Shown: positions 16,690 through 25,930 of the stretch, piece by piece
Numbering within the stretch: position 1 is the first letter of the stretch
How the letters are laid out: every line of letters starts with the position of its first letter
Assembly: GCF_000183425.1 (NCBI RefSeq)
Contig: NC_014759.1
Location: 2,201,001-2,265,000 of the forward strand
Length of the DNA stretch: 64,000 bases
Direction of reading: 5' to 3'
Origin: Marivirga tractuosa DSM 4126
GTDB lineage: Bacteria > Bacteroidota > Bacteroidia > Cytophagales > Cyclobacteriaceae
Notes under the pieces: generated by a model
Seen by the model: only the letters and a program-made list of their open reading frames with translations
What the model was told of the DNA's origin: nothing
The model's database searches: none
Made by a program: the position numbers and the translations under genes

Positions 16690-17817
16690 ATGAAATATAT
16701 CTCTTTAATTCTTACTATAATCTCTGCTATATCATTTACTTGTTGCAACCAAAAACAGGAAAATACTGATAAGGCATCGAAAATAAGTATCTCGATCGAT
16801 TCAACCATAGTGGATTCTAATGAAGAAATCATTGACACTAAATACGGGCTGAATACTTTTGGATTTGATAAAGAAAAAGACTTTATCTATAAGTTCAATA
16901 GCAATAATCGTCATGGATTAGAGGTGATCGATATGAACAAAATGGAACTAGTAGGATTTATTCCTTTTGAAGTTGAAGGACCGAATGGCACCACAAACAG
17001 AATTACAGATGTCAATTACCTTGAAAATAATTCAATTGCTCTAACTATTCATCAAGCCATTCTACTATTTAACATGGAAGGTGAATTACTGCAGAAATAC
17101 GTTATCTCAGAGGAAGATTTTGCAGGAGATTCAATCCCCAAAGATTTCAATATGGAGCCCAGTGGATTATTCCTGCCAGCAGAGAAGCTTTCCTTCAATC
17201 TAATTAATAAAGGATTTGGAGAACTAAGAGGCTTTTCTCAATTAGATCTGACAACAAACTCCAGGAGCGTATTCCTTCTTGATGAATTCAAAAAACTATC
17301 TGACTATCACATATCACTGACAATAGATGGCAGAATGATGATGTTGAGGACTTATATATATTCAAATTTTCAAAATGACAGATATATTTTAAGTCATGAC
17401 ATGGAGAATGAACTATTCTATTATGACTTAAATTCAGATAGTATCATTCATAAGGAATACAAAAGTGAATTGAGTGCCAATAAAAATGAGGTCTACGGCA
17501 AAGATGTTGAATCCAGAGAAGAACTAGGGAAAATCATGTCTGCCCGAAATAAAAGTATTCGATTTAAAGACATCGTATTTGATCAATCTCGTAATCAGTA
17601 TTATCGCTTCTCTTCCTATTCCACTACACCAGATCAAGAGGAAGACAAATGGAATATTATCTTGACTATTTTTGATAAGGATTTAAATCAACTCTTTGAA
17701 ATTGATAATATCCCTTTAGAAGAAGTGCCTGAAACCTACTTTGTGAAAGACGGAAAAATTTACATTTATAAAAACATGGAAGATGAATTAGGCTTTTTGA
17801 CTTTGGCTTTCAATTAG
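16690..17817 (+). CDS. DUF4221-like lipoprotein (first copy)
   Basis: 375 residues from the ATG at 16690, which opens a signal peptide with lipobox (ISFTCC, Cys at 18 or 19). The frame stays open far upstream but that part is antisense to the SDR gene. The mature protein looks like a beta-propeller: repeated short segments such as FGFDKEKDFIYKFN, GLEVIDMNKMELVGFIPFE and ALTIHQAILLFNMEGELLQKY describe blades. It is similar in layout to the lipoprotein at 28485-29636 (DUF4221 family: 6-bladed-propeller-like Bacteroidota lipoproteins). Role unknown; likely periplasmic or surface binding protein. Confidence 0.75.
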   Translation: MKYISLILTIISAISFTCCNQKQENTDKASKISISIDSTIVDSNEEIIDTKYGLNTFGFDKEKDFIYKFNSNNRHGLEVIDMNKMELVGFIPFEVEGPNGTTNRITDVNYLENNSIALTIHQAILLFNMEGELLQKYVISEEDFAGDSIPKDFNMEPSGLFLPAEKLSFNLINKGFGELRGFSQLDLTTNSRSVFLLDEFKKLSDYHISLTIDGRMMMLRTYIYSNFQNDRYILSHDMENELFYYDLNSDSIIHKEYKSELSANKNEVYGKDVESREELGKIMSARNKSIRFKDIVFDQSRNQYYRFSSYSTTPDQEEDKWNIILTIFDKDLNQLFEIDNIPLEEVPETYFVKDGKIYIYKNMEDELGFLTLAFN

Positions 17818-17830
17818 AACTATTCAAGTT

Positions 17831-18511
17831 TCAATATTTGGTTACAAAAGCATCAGGAAAGCGATCTGAAATTTTTTCTTTAAGTTTATCAGCTCGTTTT
17901 CTATTGCCATAGTCACCCAATATTAACGCATACACTTTATCCCCATTCAATTCTTTTACTTCCACATAGAGTTTTGCTCGATATGATTTTTCAACGTTTT
18001 CTGAAAGTTTAAGCATATTATCAAATCCTTTGAAACTGCCCACTTGAACACCAAAGCCCGCGGGATTTTTTCTTTTAACTTTCATTTGAAAGTATGATTC
18101 ATTTTCAATGTTTTGGTCAATCTGTACTGGTCTATTGCTGTTTGATCTTCCATCTCCTGCATCAACCACTTCAATTCGAACTTTAGCTAAACCCTGATTG
18201 ATGAACTTCAATTTTTCAGCAGCAGATCGTGATAAATCAATAACTCTTCCGTCCACATAAGGCCCTCTGTCATTTATCCTTACTTCCACGGTTTCCTGAT
18301 TATCTAGGTTTGTAACCTTCACAATTGTTCCGTAGGGTAGACTTTTATGGGCTGCTGTTAATTTTTTATGCTTATATTTTTCGCCACTTGCAGTTTGTTT
18401 ACCTTCAAATTTATCGGCATAGTAAGAAGCGGTACCTGTTTGCACTTGAGCAAAAGATGCTCCAAGACTAATTAAGGCAATTGAAAAAGTAAATATTAGT
18501 TTTTTGAGCAT
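17831..18511 (-). CDS. rlpA: RlpA-like lytic transglycosylase with SPOR domain
   Basis: 226 residues. Signal peptide (1-21), double-psi beta-barrel of the RlpA family (about 24-118: TGTASYYADKFEGKQTASGE, LTAAHKSLPYGT, INDRGPYVDGRVIDLS), with the conserved His55 and Asp81 of the active site, and a C-terminal SPOR domain (about 152-226: GFGVQVGSFKGFDNMLKLS) that binds denuded septal glycan. RlpA cleaves naked glycan strands and helps daughter-cell separation. It lacks a lipobox Cys (ASFAQ instead), so it is probably soluble in the periplasm rather than a lipoprotein as in E. coli. Faces the DUF4221 gene tail to tail (13 bp). Confidence 0.9.
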   Translation of the reverse strand: MLKKLIFTFSIALISLGASFAQVQTGTASYYADKFEGKQTASGEKYKHKKLTAAHKSLPYGTIVKVTNLDNQETVEVRINDRGPYVDGRVIDLSRSAAEKLKFINQGLAKVRIEVVDAGDGRSNSNRPVQIDQNIENESYFQMKVKRKNPAGFGVQVGSFKGFDNMLKLSENVEKSYRAKLYVEVKELNGDKVYALILGDYGNRKRADKLKEKISDRFPDAFVTKY

Positions 18512-18579
18512 TTTAGTTCTTTTTTTGTGTGCATGAATTTAATGTTTGTAAAACTATTTTCACAATAATTTATAAACGC

Positions 18580-18587
18580 TTAATTTG
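18580..18587 (+). promoter_or_regulatory. Candidate -7 box of the partner-switching operon
   Basis: TTAATTTG differs by one base from TAnnTTTG and lies 23 bp before the TTG start at 18611, giving a very short leader. It fits the absence of any upstream ATG. Confidence 0.3.
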
Positions 18588-18610
18588 CCGAAATATAGAA
18601 AAATAAAAAA

Positions 18611-20674
18611 TTGATTTCAGAAAAAGGACTTTTACGCCTCACCATACTATTTGCGGTACTCTGCTGGCTTTCGTTAGTGCTGGCTGATCTATTCTTGCTT
18701 TTTGCAGAAATCAATGAAGCAAATGCTGGGATCACCCAGGAAATCCCGCAATTATTGCTTTCCCTGTATATTATTTTCGTCTATTTCTTTTTCAAAATTA
18801 GAATACAAAAGGCAGAAAGCATCAATTTTATTGATTTACTCTGGCATGTTTTTTCAACGGGGCTCATCGTTTCTTTAGTTCAACTTGCAGTAAGCCTCTT
18901 TTTCTATTTGCTCAGCGATAGTAAGTTGATGCAAAACCCTTTAATGGTGAATTTCTTTTACCACATCAACCTGGGCGCTGTTATTATATTTTTGGTTTCC
19001 ACTTTCATCGTTTGGAAAAGATTAATTCTCTATCAGAAAAATAAGCGCCTTTTAATAATATGGCAAATATTCGAATATTCATTATTGGCTTCCTTGCTCT
19101 ACAGCTTCTTCCAAACTAATGCTCAACAGTGGTTATTCAATGGCCTCTTAGGTATTTTTATACTTTACGGACTAGTATTGTCTTTCAATTTAAAATGGAT
19201 CGCTTATTTAAATTTCAAGCAAAAATGGAGAAGTATTTTACTACTGGCCTTAGTAATTTTATACCTCTATTATTTCATCAATAACCTTTTTGGGTTTTCT
19301 CAAGAGTTTAATTTGGTAATGGACTTATTAGATAATGTATACATTTTATCCATTGCCGGATTTATATTTATTTATGCTTTAATCTCCATACTAGTAATTC
19401 TTTTCAACCTACCGACTTCTTCTGTTTTTGAGCAAAAGATAAGTGAAGTATTAAATTTCCAGCGGCTCAGTCAATCTATCCAGAAAGGTGACAGTGAAAA
19501 TCAAGTTTATGATGTTTTGCTTGAGAGCAGCAATAATGCGGTATTTTCTACCAGTGCATGGTTGGAAATTTACCAAGATGACGAACCCATTGATATTCTC
19601 AAATCCGATATAACTGATCTTAAAATCACTCAAGTTCGAAAAAGCATTCAAGACAGCGGCATTTATGCCTATTTAAACAAGCACAAAAATAATAACTTCA
19701 AGAAGGACTTAAACCTTAATAAGCTAGCCACCAATCTAAATGACCCAGATTATGGTTCGGTGCTTGTAATGCCCTTAATCATTCAAGATCGGCAAATCGG
19801 TTTGCTAGTATTGTTAAAAGATGTTTCTGATGGTTTCAACAAAGAGATGATCGATATCATAAGCTCTTTTGTTAACCAGGCTTGTATATCAATTGAAAAT
19901 TTTGAATTACTTACAGAGGCATTAATAAATGAGCGCTATAAAGAAGAGTTGAAAATTGCTTCCCGTGTTCAAAAAAGTTTGCTCCCACACTCCTTGATTT
20001 CTGATACAGAATTTGAGATGCATGCTTTCTATGAATCTGCAGACGAAGTAGGAGGTGATTATTATGATTTCTTTAAAACTGCAGCACATAAAACTGCAGT
20101 GATTATTGGAGATGTTTCGGGAAAAGGAACTTCTGCTTCCTTTAATATGTCTCAGATGAAGGGAGTGTTTCATAGCTTAGTGCAGTTTGATTTAGACTCT
20201 AAATCCTTTTTCACCAAGGCAAACCATGCTTTAAGTCACTGTTTGGAGAAAACTTCTTTCATAACGGCCGCCTACTATATCATAAACTCTCAGGAAAAGA
20301 GCATCAGTTTTTCAAGAGCTGGACATTGCCCAGGGCTCTTTTATTGTAAGAAGGAAAAGAAAGCAGAGTATTTCCATAACAAAGGAATGGGCTTGGGTAT
20401 AGTGAGAAACGACAGTTTTGAAGAATTTATTGATATTAACAAAATACATTACAGTAGTGGTGACATTCTTTTCCTCTATACAGATGGCATAATTGAAGCC
20501 ACCAATTCTGAAGGTGAAGAATTTGGTTATGATAGGTTAAGTAGCTATCTGGAGGGAAATAGCGAGAAAAACCCTAAGGAAATTCAAGACGGACTCATTA
20601 AATATTTGTATGATTTTATAGGTTCGGAAAATTTGGAAGATGATTATACTGCTTTAATAATCAGATTTTTATAA
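18611..20674 (+). CDS. Membrane SpoIIE-type PP2C serine phosphatase with GAF-like domain
   Basis: 687 residues starting at a TTG; the next Met is at 107, inside the membrane domain. About eight hydrophobic helices (within 7-266), then a GAF-like region (about 280-435; VLVMPLIIQDRQIGLLVLL) and a SpoIIE/RsbU-type PP2C phosphatase (about 440-687). The metal-binding motifs are clear: EVGGDYYDFF (479-488), GDVSGKG (500-506), SRAGH and LYTDGIIEA. The preceding ASRVQKSLLP is the linker helix of RsbU-like phosphatases. It should dephosphorylate the STAS-domain antagonist encoded 44 bp downstream, in response to a signal sensed by the membrane or GAF part. This starts a three-gene partner-switching operon. 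Confidence 0.9.
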   Translation: MISEKGLLRLTILFAVLCWLSLVLADLFLLFAEINEANAGITQEIPQLLLSLYIIFVYFFFKIRIQKAESINFIDLLWHVFSTGLIVSLVQLAVSLFFYLLSDSKLMQNPLMVNFFYHINLGAVIIFLVSTFIVWKRLILYQKNKRLLIIWQIFEYSLLASLLYSFFQTNAQQWLFNGLLGIFILYGLVLSFNLKWIAYLNFKQKWRSILLLALVILYLYYFINNLFGFSQEFNLVMDLLDNVYILSIAGFIFIYALISILVILFNLPTSSVFEQKISEVLNFQRLSQSIQKGDSENQVYDVLLESSNNAVFSTSAWLEIYQDDEPIDILKSDITDLKITQVRKSIQDSGIYAYLNKHKNNNFKKDLNLNKLATNLNDPDYGSVLVMPLIIQDRQIGLLVLLKDVSDGFNKEMIDIISSFVNQACISIENFELLTEALINERYKEELKIASRVQKSLLPHSLISDTEFEMHAFYESADEVGGDYYDFFKTAAHKTAVIIGDVSGKGTSASFNMSQMKGVFHSLVQFDLDSKSFFTKANHALSHCLEKTSFITAAYYIINSQEKSISFSRAGHCPGLFYCKKEKKAEYFHNKGMGLGIVRNDSFEEFIDINKIHYSSGDILFLYTDGIIEATNSEGEEFGYDRLSSYLEGNSEKNPKEIQDGLIKYLYDFIGSENLEDDYTALIIRFL

Positions 20675-20718
20675 CATAGACTTCAACTTACTGAAAATAA
20701 GCACGTAATAAGATTTAA

Positions 20719-21072
20719 ATGATAAACATAACAACAAATATTGAGGGGGAAGATCACATCATAATAGTGGAAGGTGATGTTGATGCAAGTTCAAGCATTC
20801 ATTTGGATGAAGCTTTAACTGAGTTGGCTAATGATGACTTAGTGAAATTTATTTTAGTAGACGGCACACAGCTTAATTATATTTCCTCTGCAGGTTTAGG
20901 CGTTTTTATGTCTTACATTGATGATTTTAAAAGTAGAGATATCAAAATGGTAATATATGGTTTAAGCGAAAAAGTATTGAATGTCTTTCAAATTTTGGGC
21001 TTAGATCAGTTGATGACTATTGCGAGTGACAAAAAGGAAGCGAAGGAGAAATTACATGAAGTTCAATCTTAA
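20719..21072 (+). CDS. STAS-domain anti-sigma factor antagonist (RsbV/SpoIIAA-like)
   Basis: 117 residues, a single STAS domain. The phosphorylation loop reads NYISSAGLGVFM, with Ser57 (or Ser56) as the likely acceptor. In this family the unphosphorylated form sequesters the kinase/anti-sigma partner. Encoded between the SpoIIE phosphatase and the ATP-binding kinase gene, overlapping the latter by 17 bp, so the stoichiometry of the two partners is probably fixed by translational coupling. Cytoplasmic. Confidence 0.9.
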   Translation: MINITTNIEGEDHIIIVEGDVDASSSIHLDEALTELANDDLVKFILVDGTQLNYISSAGLGVFMSYIDDFKSRDIKMVIYGLSEKVLNVFQILGLDQLMTIASDKKEAKEKLHEVQS

Positions 21073-21481
21073 AGTATATTGCGAAAAAACACGCCTAAGG
21101 GATATTCGGGGTTTTATCACCGAAAAACTGAAGGCATATGTTCATGATGATCTAGAAATCAACCAGATGGTTTTAGCAGTTGATGAAATCTGCGCTAATC
21201 TCATTATTCATTCTAACTACTGTAATGCAAATGAAACCATCAATTTAGAAGTGTCCGTAGAAAAAGATGGGATTACCTTTGAAATATCTGATGAAGGTGA
21301 AAAATTTGACATCAATAATTATAAGGAGCCCTCTATTCAGGAAGTGGTACAAACCAAGAAAAAAGGTGGAATTGGCTTAATGTTGGTCAGGCGAATTATG
21401 GACAAGGTTGAGTTTGTTAATAAAGAACAAAAAAACACTTGCATATTGCATAAAAGATTCAATAACACCCAAAAAGAATAA
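21056..21481 (+). CDS. RsbW/SpoIIAB-like ATP-binding serine kinase / anti-sigma factor
   Basis: 141 residues from the ATG at 21056; a longer frame from 21020 would be an Arg/Lys-rich extension inside the STAS gene. GHKL-type ATPase: N box LAVDEICANLIIHSNY, G1 box ISDEGEKFD and G2 box KKGGIGLMLVRRIMD. Such proteins phosphorylate the STAS partner and hold a sigma factor or other target. No sigma factor is encoded next to the module, so the target is remote or not a sigma factor. Completes the SpoIIE-STAS-kinase set. Confidence 0.88.
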   Translation: MKFNLKVYCEKTRLRDIRGFITEKLKAYVHDDLEINQMVLAVDEICANLIIHSNYCNANETINLEVSVEKDGITFEISDEGEKFDINNYKEPSIQEVVQTKKKGGIGLMLVRRIMDKVEFVNKEQKNTCILHKRFNNTQKE

Positions 21482-21563
21482 TATAATTACTTCTCCGATC
21501 GCCTAATATTTTCCTGTGTGAATCCATTTGCATAAATTGCCAACAAAAATTTAGTTTAGCCAA

Positions 21564-23705
21564 ATGCGGAACATCAAAGGTATAATTATTCCTCTCCTAT
21601 TCATTTTCATAAGTTCTTGTAAGACTACCCAAAAAGCTCCTAAATCTGAGGATAGAGAACCTCTTTTTACGATAGATTCCTTGGCAGTCTATCCCGATGA
21701 ATTCATGTATGCTTATGAGAAAAGCAATAAAAATAAAGGAGAAATTGAGCCCATTGACGATTATTTGGATCTGTACATTAATTTCAAATTAAAAGTAATA
21801 GAGGCCAAAGCTGAAGGTATCGATACTACAAAAGCTTACAAAAGTGAACTCAATGGCTATCTTGAAGAAATAAAAAAACCTTATCTGACTGCTGAAAAAG
21901 TAAACAAAGCATTAGTCAAAGAAACTTACGAGCGTTTACAACATGAGGTAAATGCTAGTCACATTCTCATTAGAGTTGATAAAGATGCAAAAGCAGAAGA
22001 TACTCTAAAAGCTTATCAAAAAATTGAGGAAGTAAAAAACAAATTTGATGCCGGAGAAAGTTTTGAAGCACTTGCTAGAGAGTATTCAGAAGACCCTTCT
22101 GCAAAAAGCAATAATGGTTTATTAGGTTGGTTTACTGCTTTTCAGATGGTTTATCCTTTCGAATCGGCAGCATATCAAACAGAAGTAGGTGAAATTTCCC
22201 CCATAACTCGTACACAATTTGGATATCATATTATTAAAGTAAATGACAAAAGAGAAACCTTAGGCAGGATTAAAATAGCTCATATCATGAAGCGATTTCC
22301 TCCACAAGCTTCCTCAGAAGACTCTCTACAGACAGAAAAAGAACTCAAGAAGATATATGAACAGTTAAACTCAGGTGAAAACTGGTTTATTCTAGCCACA
22401 AAAGAATCAGAAGATTTAAGCACAAAAGATAATGGTGGAAGTCTTCCATGGTTTGGTGCTGGGCGTTTGCCTGCATCATTAGAAACTGTCGCCTTTGAAT
22501 TAGAAGAGAAAGGGGACATCTCAAAACCAGTGGAAAGCCCTTATGGGTGGCATATTCTAAAATTAGAAGACAAAAGGGGAGTTGGGAGTTTAGAAAGCAT
22601 GGAAGAAAGTCTAAGCAGACGAGTGCAACGTGATCAAAGATCTGAATTAAAAGAGGTGGAGGTTATTAAAAAACTAAAAGAGGAAAACAACTTTAAAATA
22701 AACACCGAAGCTTATGCTCTCCTAAAATCAAAAGAAAATTTAAATCCAGGCAATTTTAAAAGAAAGGAATTAGGAACGACACTTTTTAGCATTTCGGAAA
22801 CGGATTTCTCCTTACTTGATTTTTTAAATGAATATGACTCTGCAAACAATATTGACTTGGAATTAGAAAAATACGAAAAATCCAAACTAATCCAGTATGA
22901 GGAAAATAATTTGGAGTTAAAATACCCTGAGTACAAATTTTTAAGGCAAGAATATAAAGATGGTCTACTTCTATTTGAAATAATGAACCAAAAAGTGTGG
23001 AGTAAAATCAGTGAAGATACTACAGCACTTAAAAAATATTATGAAGAGCATAAAAACAGATACAAAACCGATGGAGAATTAAAAGTAGCCAGAATTGTAT
23101 TCTCAGATACCTCTTCAATAAAGCCATTCAAAAAGCCAATAAACGATGCATACTTTCCGTTAACAGATCAGCTTGAGTATGTTGATAGCAAAACAACATT
23201 AAAACAAATTAAAATAGATGACAACGGTGATCACAAAGTATTCATTAGTCTTGTTTTGCCTCAAAACATCAGTGAACGCGATACCATTAAGCTCTTTGAA
23301 GATTTAAATCAGACATTTAGCAATATGGATGTTGTTAAACTTATCTATTCCGATGAAAATAAAATATATTTGCAATTGCTTTCAGAAGCAAATGAGCTTT
23401 TAGCCAAAAATAATGACAGGATAGAATCCGCTTCTACTGAAACAATTGAGTCACTGGAGAATTCAAAATGGAGTGGTCTTAATGAAGGAGAGTTTACTAA
23501 AAATGTTGACAAAAGAGGGATGATTGAATTTAATTATATTTTAGAAAGTTATCCCCCAAAGCAAAAAACACTTAGTGAAGCAAAAGCAGAACTGATGGAA
23601 GATTATCAAAAACAACTTGAACTAGATTGGTTAGAGGAGCTGGAGAAAAAGTATAGCGTCACCATAAATGAAGCAGTTTTGAATACATTAAAATCAGAAA
23701 TTTGA
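21564..23705 (+). CDS. Parvulin-type peptidyl-prolyl isomerase lipoprotein with two PpiC domains
   Basis: 713 residues. Lipoprotein signal (LLFIFISSC, Cys19), a SurA/PrsA-like N-terminal chaperone region (about 30-120) and two parvulin domains. The first (about 130-226) shows NASHILIRVDKDA, YSEDPSAKSNNGLLGWF and TQFGYHIIKV. The second (about 235-342) shows IAHIMKRFP, DNGGSLPWFGAGRLP and SPYGWHILKLEDKRG. The long C-terminal part (350-713) is helical, with no known catalytic motif. It should act as an envelope chaperone/isomerase for outer-membrane or secreted proteins. First gene of a four-gene operon; its stop overlaps the next start by 4 bp (TTGA). Confidence 0.88.
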   Translation: MRNIKGIIIPLLFIFISSCKTTQKAPKSEDREPLFTIDSLAVYPDEFMYAYEKSNKNKGEIEPIDDYLDLYINFKLKVIEAKAEGIDTTKAYKSELNGYLEEIKKPYLTAEKVNKALVKETYERLQHEVNASHILIRVDKDAKAEDTLKAYQKIEEVKNKFDAGESFEALAREYSEDPSAKSNNGLLGWFTAFQMVYPFESAAYQTEVGEISPITRTQFGYHIIKVNDKRETLGRIKIAHIMKRFPPQASSEDSLQTEKELKKIYEQLNSGENWFILATKESEDLSTKDNGGSLPWFGAGRLPASLETVAFELEEKGDISKPVESPYGWHILKLEDKRGVGSLESMEESLSRRVQRDQRSELKEVEVIKKLKEENNFKINTEAYALLKSKENLNPGNFKRKELGTTLFSISETDFSLLDFLNEYDSANNIDLELEKYEKSKLIQYEENNLELKYPEYKFLRQEYKDGLLLFEIMNQKVWSKISEDTTALKKYYEEHKNRYKTDGELKVARIVFSDTSSIKPFKKPINDAYFPLTDQLEYVDSKTTLKQIKIDDNGDHKVFISLVLPQNISERDTIKLFEDLNQTFSNMDVVKLIYSDENKIYLQLLSEANELLAKNNDRIESASTETIESLENSKWSGLNEGEFTKNVDKRGMIEFNYILESYPPKQKTLSEAKAELMEDYQKQLELDWLEELEKKYSVTINEAVLNTLKSEI

Positions 23706-24595
23706 GAAATAAACATTTAACCATATCATTAATTATTTTCTCTATCTGCTTTTGGGGATGTGACTATATCAATTTGAAAAATCTTGGTCAGGAAGAGGTA
23801 GAAACTGAGGAAGTTGAAATCCCTGTTGCTAAAGTTGGTAACTCCATCTTATATCAAAAAGACCTTGCCGGAATAGTTACTAGAGAAATCGACCCAAAAG
23901 ATAGTGCGAATCTGGTAAGTCGGTACGTTAATTCATGGATTAAAAAGCAACTACTCATATCAGAGGCAGCTGAAAAAATCAATTTTGATCAAGCTTCCAT
24001 CGAAAGAAAAGTATTGGATTACCGTTATGCATTAATGGTTCATGAATACAAAAAATACTATGTCGACAATAATTTAGACACAGCAGTTACCGAAGAAGAG
24101 ATACAAGAATATTATCTTGACAATAAGGACAATTTTGAATTAAAGCAGAATATAATCAGAGGGTATTTCATTACTGTAACTAAGGATGCCCCAAAAATTG
24201 ATCAGTTAAAAAAATTGATCAACTCAAATGATCCAGATGATTTCAAAGAATTGAAATCATACTGTTTTCGATTTGCTGAGACTTATTTTCTGGAAGATTC
24301 AGTTTGGATAAACTTTGATGAAGCGATTCGAAACACCCCATTTGTGGGTGTGACGAATAAAGTTGATTTCTTGAAATCAAATAAATTCGTTGAGGATTCA
24401 AATGAGGAAAACCTTTACTTCCTACGAATAAAGGAGTACAAAATATCGGATCAAATTTCCCCTCTTGAATTCGTGAAGAATGATATTAAACAAATTATTT
24501 TAAATAAAAGAAAAGTGGCTTTAGCCAACCAATTAGAAGAGGAAGTTTTTGAAAACGCGAAGAGTTCGAATAAATATGAAATTTACAAACCATAA
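23702..24595 (+). CDS. SurA-N/PpiC-related lipoprotein without a clear isomerase domain
   Basis: 297 residues. The start is a TTG that shares TTGA with the stop of the previous gene and directly opens a lipoprotein signal (ISLIIFSICFWGC, Cys20). A charged linker is followed by VAKVGNSILYQKDLAG, the opening of SurA-type N-terminal domains, with helices to about 150. The segment at 155-260, where a parvulin domain would be, lacks the HILI, GGxLGWF and GYHI landmarks and reads as a degenerate or diverged domain. It probably retains chaperone but not isomerase activity. Its 3' end overlaps the next gene by 20 bp. Confidence 0.78.
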   Translation: MRNKHLTISLIIFSICFWGCDYINLKNLGQEEVETEEVEIPVAKVGNSILYQKDLAGIVTREIDPKDSANLVSRYVNSWIKKQLLISEAAEKINFDQASIERKVLDYRYALMVHEYKKYYVDNNLDTAVTEEEIQEYYLDNKDNFELKQNIIRGYFITVTKDAPKIDQLKKLINSNDPDDFKELKSYCFRFAETYFLEDSVWINFDEAIRNTPFVGVTNKVDFLKSNKFVEDSNEENLYFLRIKEYKISDQISPLEFVKNDIKQIILNKRKVALANQLEEEVFENAKSSNKYEIYKP

Positions 24596-25925
24596 TATCC
24601 TAACATTTTTCACATCACTAGCATTTTTGTTTGCGCCAATCTGGGTAGAAGCCCAATCGGAAGTGAAAACAGTTGATAAAATTATTGCTAAAGTTGATAA
24701 TTATATCATCCTAGAATCCGATCTGGCTTTAGCTTACAAAGATCGATTATCCAGAGGCGGTCAACAAAGCGCAGAAGGGCGTTGTGAGGTGCTTGAAAGT
24801 CTGATTGTGAATAAACTTATGTTAGCAAAAGCCGAAATAGATTCTGTAACTGTTCTTGAATCACAAGTTGATGCCCAATTGGAAAACAGAATGAAAATGA
24901 TGGTACAGCAGATTGGTTCTGAGGAAAAAATTGAAGAATACTATGGCAAATCATTGGATGAGTTCAAAGTAGAAATCCGTGATGATGTAAAAGAACAAAT
25001 GATCATAGGAGAAATGCAAAGAACCATAACCCAAGACTTGGAAGTTACTCCTAAACAGGTTCAAAACTTCTTTGACAACATCCCAAAAGATAGTTTACCC
25101 TTCTATTCAACTCAAGTTCAGGTAGGGCAAATTGTGAAAAAACCTACTATGAGCAGGGAAGCAAAAGAAAATATAAAAGCGCGTTTAAATGGGTTAAGAG
25201 AGCGAATTTTAGAAGGGGAGAATTTTGAAGATATCGCACGATTATATTCACAAGAACCTGGAGCAAAGCAAAGCGGGGGAAATATTGGCTACTTTGAAAG
25301 AGGGCAATTAGCCCCAGAATACGAAGCTACTGCATTAAGATTGAAGCCAGGTGAAATTTCAAAACCAGTAGAAACAGATTTCGGCTTTCACATCATTGAA
25401 TTACTAGATCGAAGAGGAAATGAATTCAATACAAGGCACATCCTAATCTTACCTAAATTCACCAAAAGGGACATGGAGAAATCTGTTCAATTTTTAGATA
25501 GTATTAGAAACTTGATTATAAAAGATAGTATTACTTTTGAAAAAGCGGCAGCTGAATATTCAGATGATATGAATACCTCATCAAGTGGCGGTTATTTTAT
25601 TGAAAGTGAAGCAGGTGGTACTAAAATCTCTGTAGATGAATTAGACCCTAACATTTTCTTTACCATCGACACCATGGAAGTAGGAAGTATCACAAAACCT
25701 ATTATTTTTAGACAACAAGATCGATCTGAAGCAGTAAGAATTATTTATTTTAAAGATAAAATAAGACCTCATAGAGCTGACATCAGAAAAGACTATCAAA
25801 AAATTAAACAAGCAGCACTGAATAAGAAGAAGAGTGAAAAATTGGCAAAATGGTTTCAAGATTCAAAATCGGAAGTTTTCATTATACTTGATGATCATTA
25901 CAAAGACTGCCAAATTCTTAACTGA
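24576..25925 (+). CDS. surA: Periplasmic SurA-like peptidyl-prolyl isomerase
   Basis: 449 residues from the ATG at 24576, which opens a signal peptide (ending IWVEAQ). The upstream TTG at 24549 would put a charged peptide before it and is rejected. SurA_N domain (VDKIIAKVDNYIILESDLAL, then RCEVLESLIVNKLMLAKAEID within about 20-150), first parvulin domain (about 180-283: QVGQIVKKP, SGGNIGYFERGQL, DFGFHIIELLDRRG), and a second, weaker one (about 285-395: TRHILILPKF, SGGYFIES). SurA escorts outer-membrane proteins across the periplasm. Third in a row of related genes and 5 bp before a MoxR ATPase gene. Confidence 0.9.
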   Translation: MKFTNHNILTFFTSLAFLFAPIWVEAQSEVKTVDKIIAKVDNYIILESDLALAYKDRLSRGGQQSAEGRCEVLESLIVNKLMLAKAEIDSVTVLESQVDAQLENRMKMMVQQIGSEEKIEEYYGKSLDEFKVEIRDDVKEQMIIGEMQRTITQDLEVTPKQVQNFFDNIPKDSLPFYSTQVQVGQIVKKPTMSREAKENIKARLNGLRERILEGENFEDIARLYSQEPGAKQSGGNIGYFERGQLAPEYEATALRLKPGEISKPVETDFGFHIIELLDRRGNEFNTRHILILPKFTKRDMEKSVQFLDSIRNLIIKDSITFEKAAAEYSDDMNTSSSGGYFIESEAGGTKISVDELDPNIFFTIDTMEVGSITKPIIFRQQDRSEAVRIIYFKDKIRPHRADIRKDYQKIKQAALNKKKSEKLAKWFQDSKSEVFIILDDHYKDCQILN

Positions 25926-25930
25926 TAAAT

